Source: Prevotella communis (GTDB taxonomy: Bacteria; Bacteroidota; Bacteroidia; Bacteroidales; Bacteroidaceae). Taken from it: 64,000 nt of DNA. The translations under genes and the position numbers were made by a program. Each line of letters begins with the position of its first letter. Within the stretch, counting starts at the first letter, position 1. Below the pieces are notes generated by a model. It saw nothing but the letters and a program-made list of their open reading frames with translations, searched no databases and was not told the DNA's origin. Where the stretch lies: contig NZ_CP091792.1 of assembly GCF_022024115.1 (NCBI RefSeq), forward strand, positions 1,922,001-1,986,000, given 5' to 3'. Positions 63,233-64,000 of the stretch are shown piece after piece.

Positions 63233-63404
63233 CGGGTTTAAATTTTTTATTGATTGCATAAATTCTTACTAAAGTTTCGCAAGTGATGGCGCACCTGCAT
63301 AATTTAACATAAAATAGGAATAAAAATGGCTTCGAAGTTTGCTCAACTCACTGAAAATGAGTAACTTTATAGTCGCCAAACAATAAAGTTCAAACTTAGA
63401 AGCC

Positions 63405-64000
63405 GTGAGCAAAGGTACAACAATTATTTCAGATTTGAGAAGCTTTTTCTCAGAAAATGAGAATAACCGTGCAATTAATGCGATTATGAGAGTGATGGAG
63501 TGCATAAACATACGTCCGGAGCAGATAGGGCCAGAGAAGAAAGAGAACTGCAAGTTCACGAACGTGCAGGTCCTTAATCTTTTGATGCTGTTCCCTTTCT
63601 TCGTCGTCAGGAATGCATACCGGTACTCTGGCTCTTCATTAAGCCGCTTGTTCTGTTGTGAGAAGGACATGTTCTATCGTTTTATGAATGATGGTGATAT
63701 CAAGTGGCGCAAACTGCTGTATGCGATGAACCTCCAGCTGCTGCGTAAGATCAGCCGTAGCACCGAGGCTGAGCATGACAAGCCTGTCTGCCTGATTATC
63801 GATGACACAGACGCTCCAAAGAGTGGTCGCAAGAGTGAACTTATCGGCAAGGTTTTCTCTCATATCCAACATAAGAGCATCCTCGGCTACAAATGTCTGA
63901 CGCTGCTTCTGTGCGATGGCATGAGCCAATTGTTTCTCGATTTCTCGCTTCATGGTGAAGAAGGCAGTAATCCTGACAAGAAGCAAGGGTTGACGGACAA
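63405..64000 (+). mobile_element. Partial insertion sequence: DDE transposase N-terminal part
   Basis: From the GTG at 63405 a frame stays open to the window end (198 codons). The protein contains VCLIIDDTDAPKSGRKSE, in which IIDDTD supplies the first catalytic Asp of a DDE transposase, then IGKVFSHIQHKSILGY and LLLCDGMSQLFLD. It resembles IS4-superfamily transposases. The right end, the remaining catalytic residues and the terminal inverted repeats are outside the window, so intactness cannot be judged. Bases 63260-63404 are probably the left non-coding end of the element. Confidence 0.75.

Overview
The window looks like a chromosomal segment of a Bacteroidales bacterium, most likely Prevotella sensu lato. 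The reasons are: Bacteroidetes-type promoters (TTTG, about 20 bases, then TAnnTTTG) in front of many genes; the rpmB-rpmG-DUF4295 ribosomal cluster; an arabinose operon with a Nudix-type AraR; surface proteins ending in a WYTLDG...GKP...KGLYI tail; and weak or absent Shine-Dalgarno sequences. No rRNA, tRNA or CRISPR array was recognised.

Region 1 (1-12.2 kb, mostly minus strand) is a defence island. A tight operon of at least seven genes encodes a DUF4007 protein, a 1075-residue P-loop ATPase, a DndC-like PAPS-reductase-family protein, a PLD-nuclease/DEAH helicase fusion, an 80-residue protein, a DndD-like SMC-type ATPase with a CxxC hook, and a last gene cut by the window edge. It resembles a DNA phosphorothioation (Dnd) system in an unusual arrangement: no cysteine desulfurase, DndB or classical DndFGH is visible. 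Upstream lie two convincing structured-RNA candidates, a gene remnant, and a HEPN/nucleotidyltransferase toxin-antitoxin pair.

Region 2 (12.2-25.3 kb) holds two parallel cassettes. Each has a giant secreted repeat protein (1466 and 1478 residues), an 88-base inverted-repeat element, a 54-59 residue MKKIY... protein and a matching terminator. A membrane-anchored AraC-type regulator and a mannitol-dehydrogenase-family (fructuronate reductase-like) enzyme follow on the plus strand.

Region 3 (25.3-35.4 kb) has a DUF3089 lipoprotein and a PcrA/UvrD helicase on the minus strand, then a plus-strand surface-polysaccharide cluster: a GT2/GT-B fusion, a Wzx-like flippase, two GT2 enzymes and a GT4-like enzyme.

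Region 4 (35.4-48.6 kb) is housekeeping: L28, L33, DUF4295, CinA domain, TsaD, an ECF-type sigma factor, Rpe, Fmt, RF1, PyrF, L21, L27, a GHL10 glycoside hydrolase, MetH, SmpB and a DMP19/DUF4375 protein. Region 5 (48.7-55 kb) is the arabinose operon galM-like, SSS transporter, araR, araD, araA. Region 6 (55-64 kb) holds a Tricorn-like protease, a minus-strand set (small OMP, S41 and M13 peptidases, a small secreted protein), and the start of an insertion sequence running off the right edge.

A theme across the window is short dispersed repeats, some inserted in frame within genes. One family encodes a VKSEKFATA-like peptide in three genes and sits between two others. Another is shared by an ncRNA candidate and a glycosyltransferase gene. 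A third family forms palindromic intergenic arrays.
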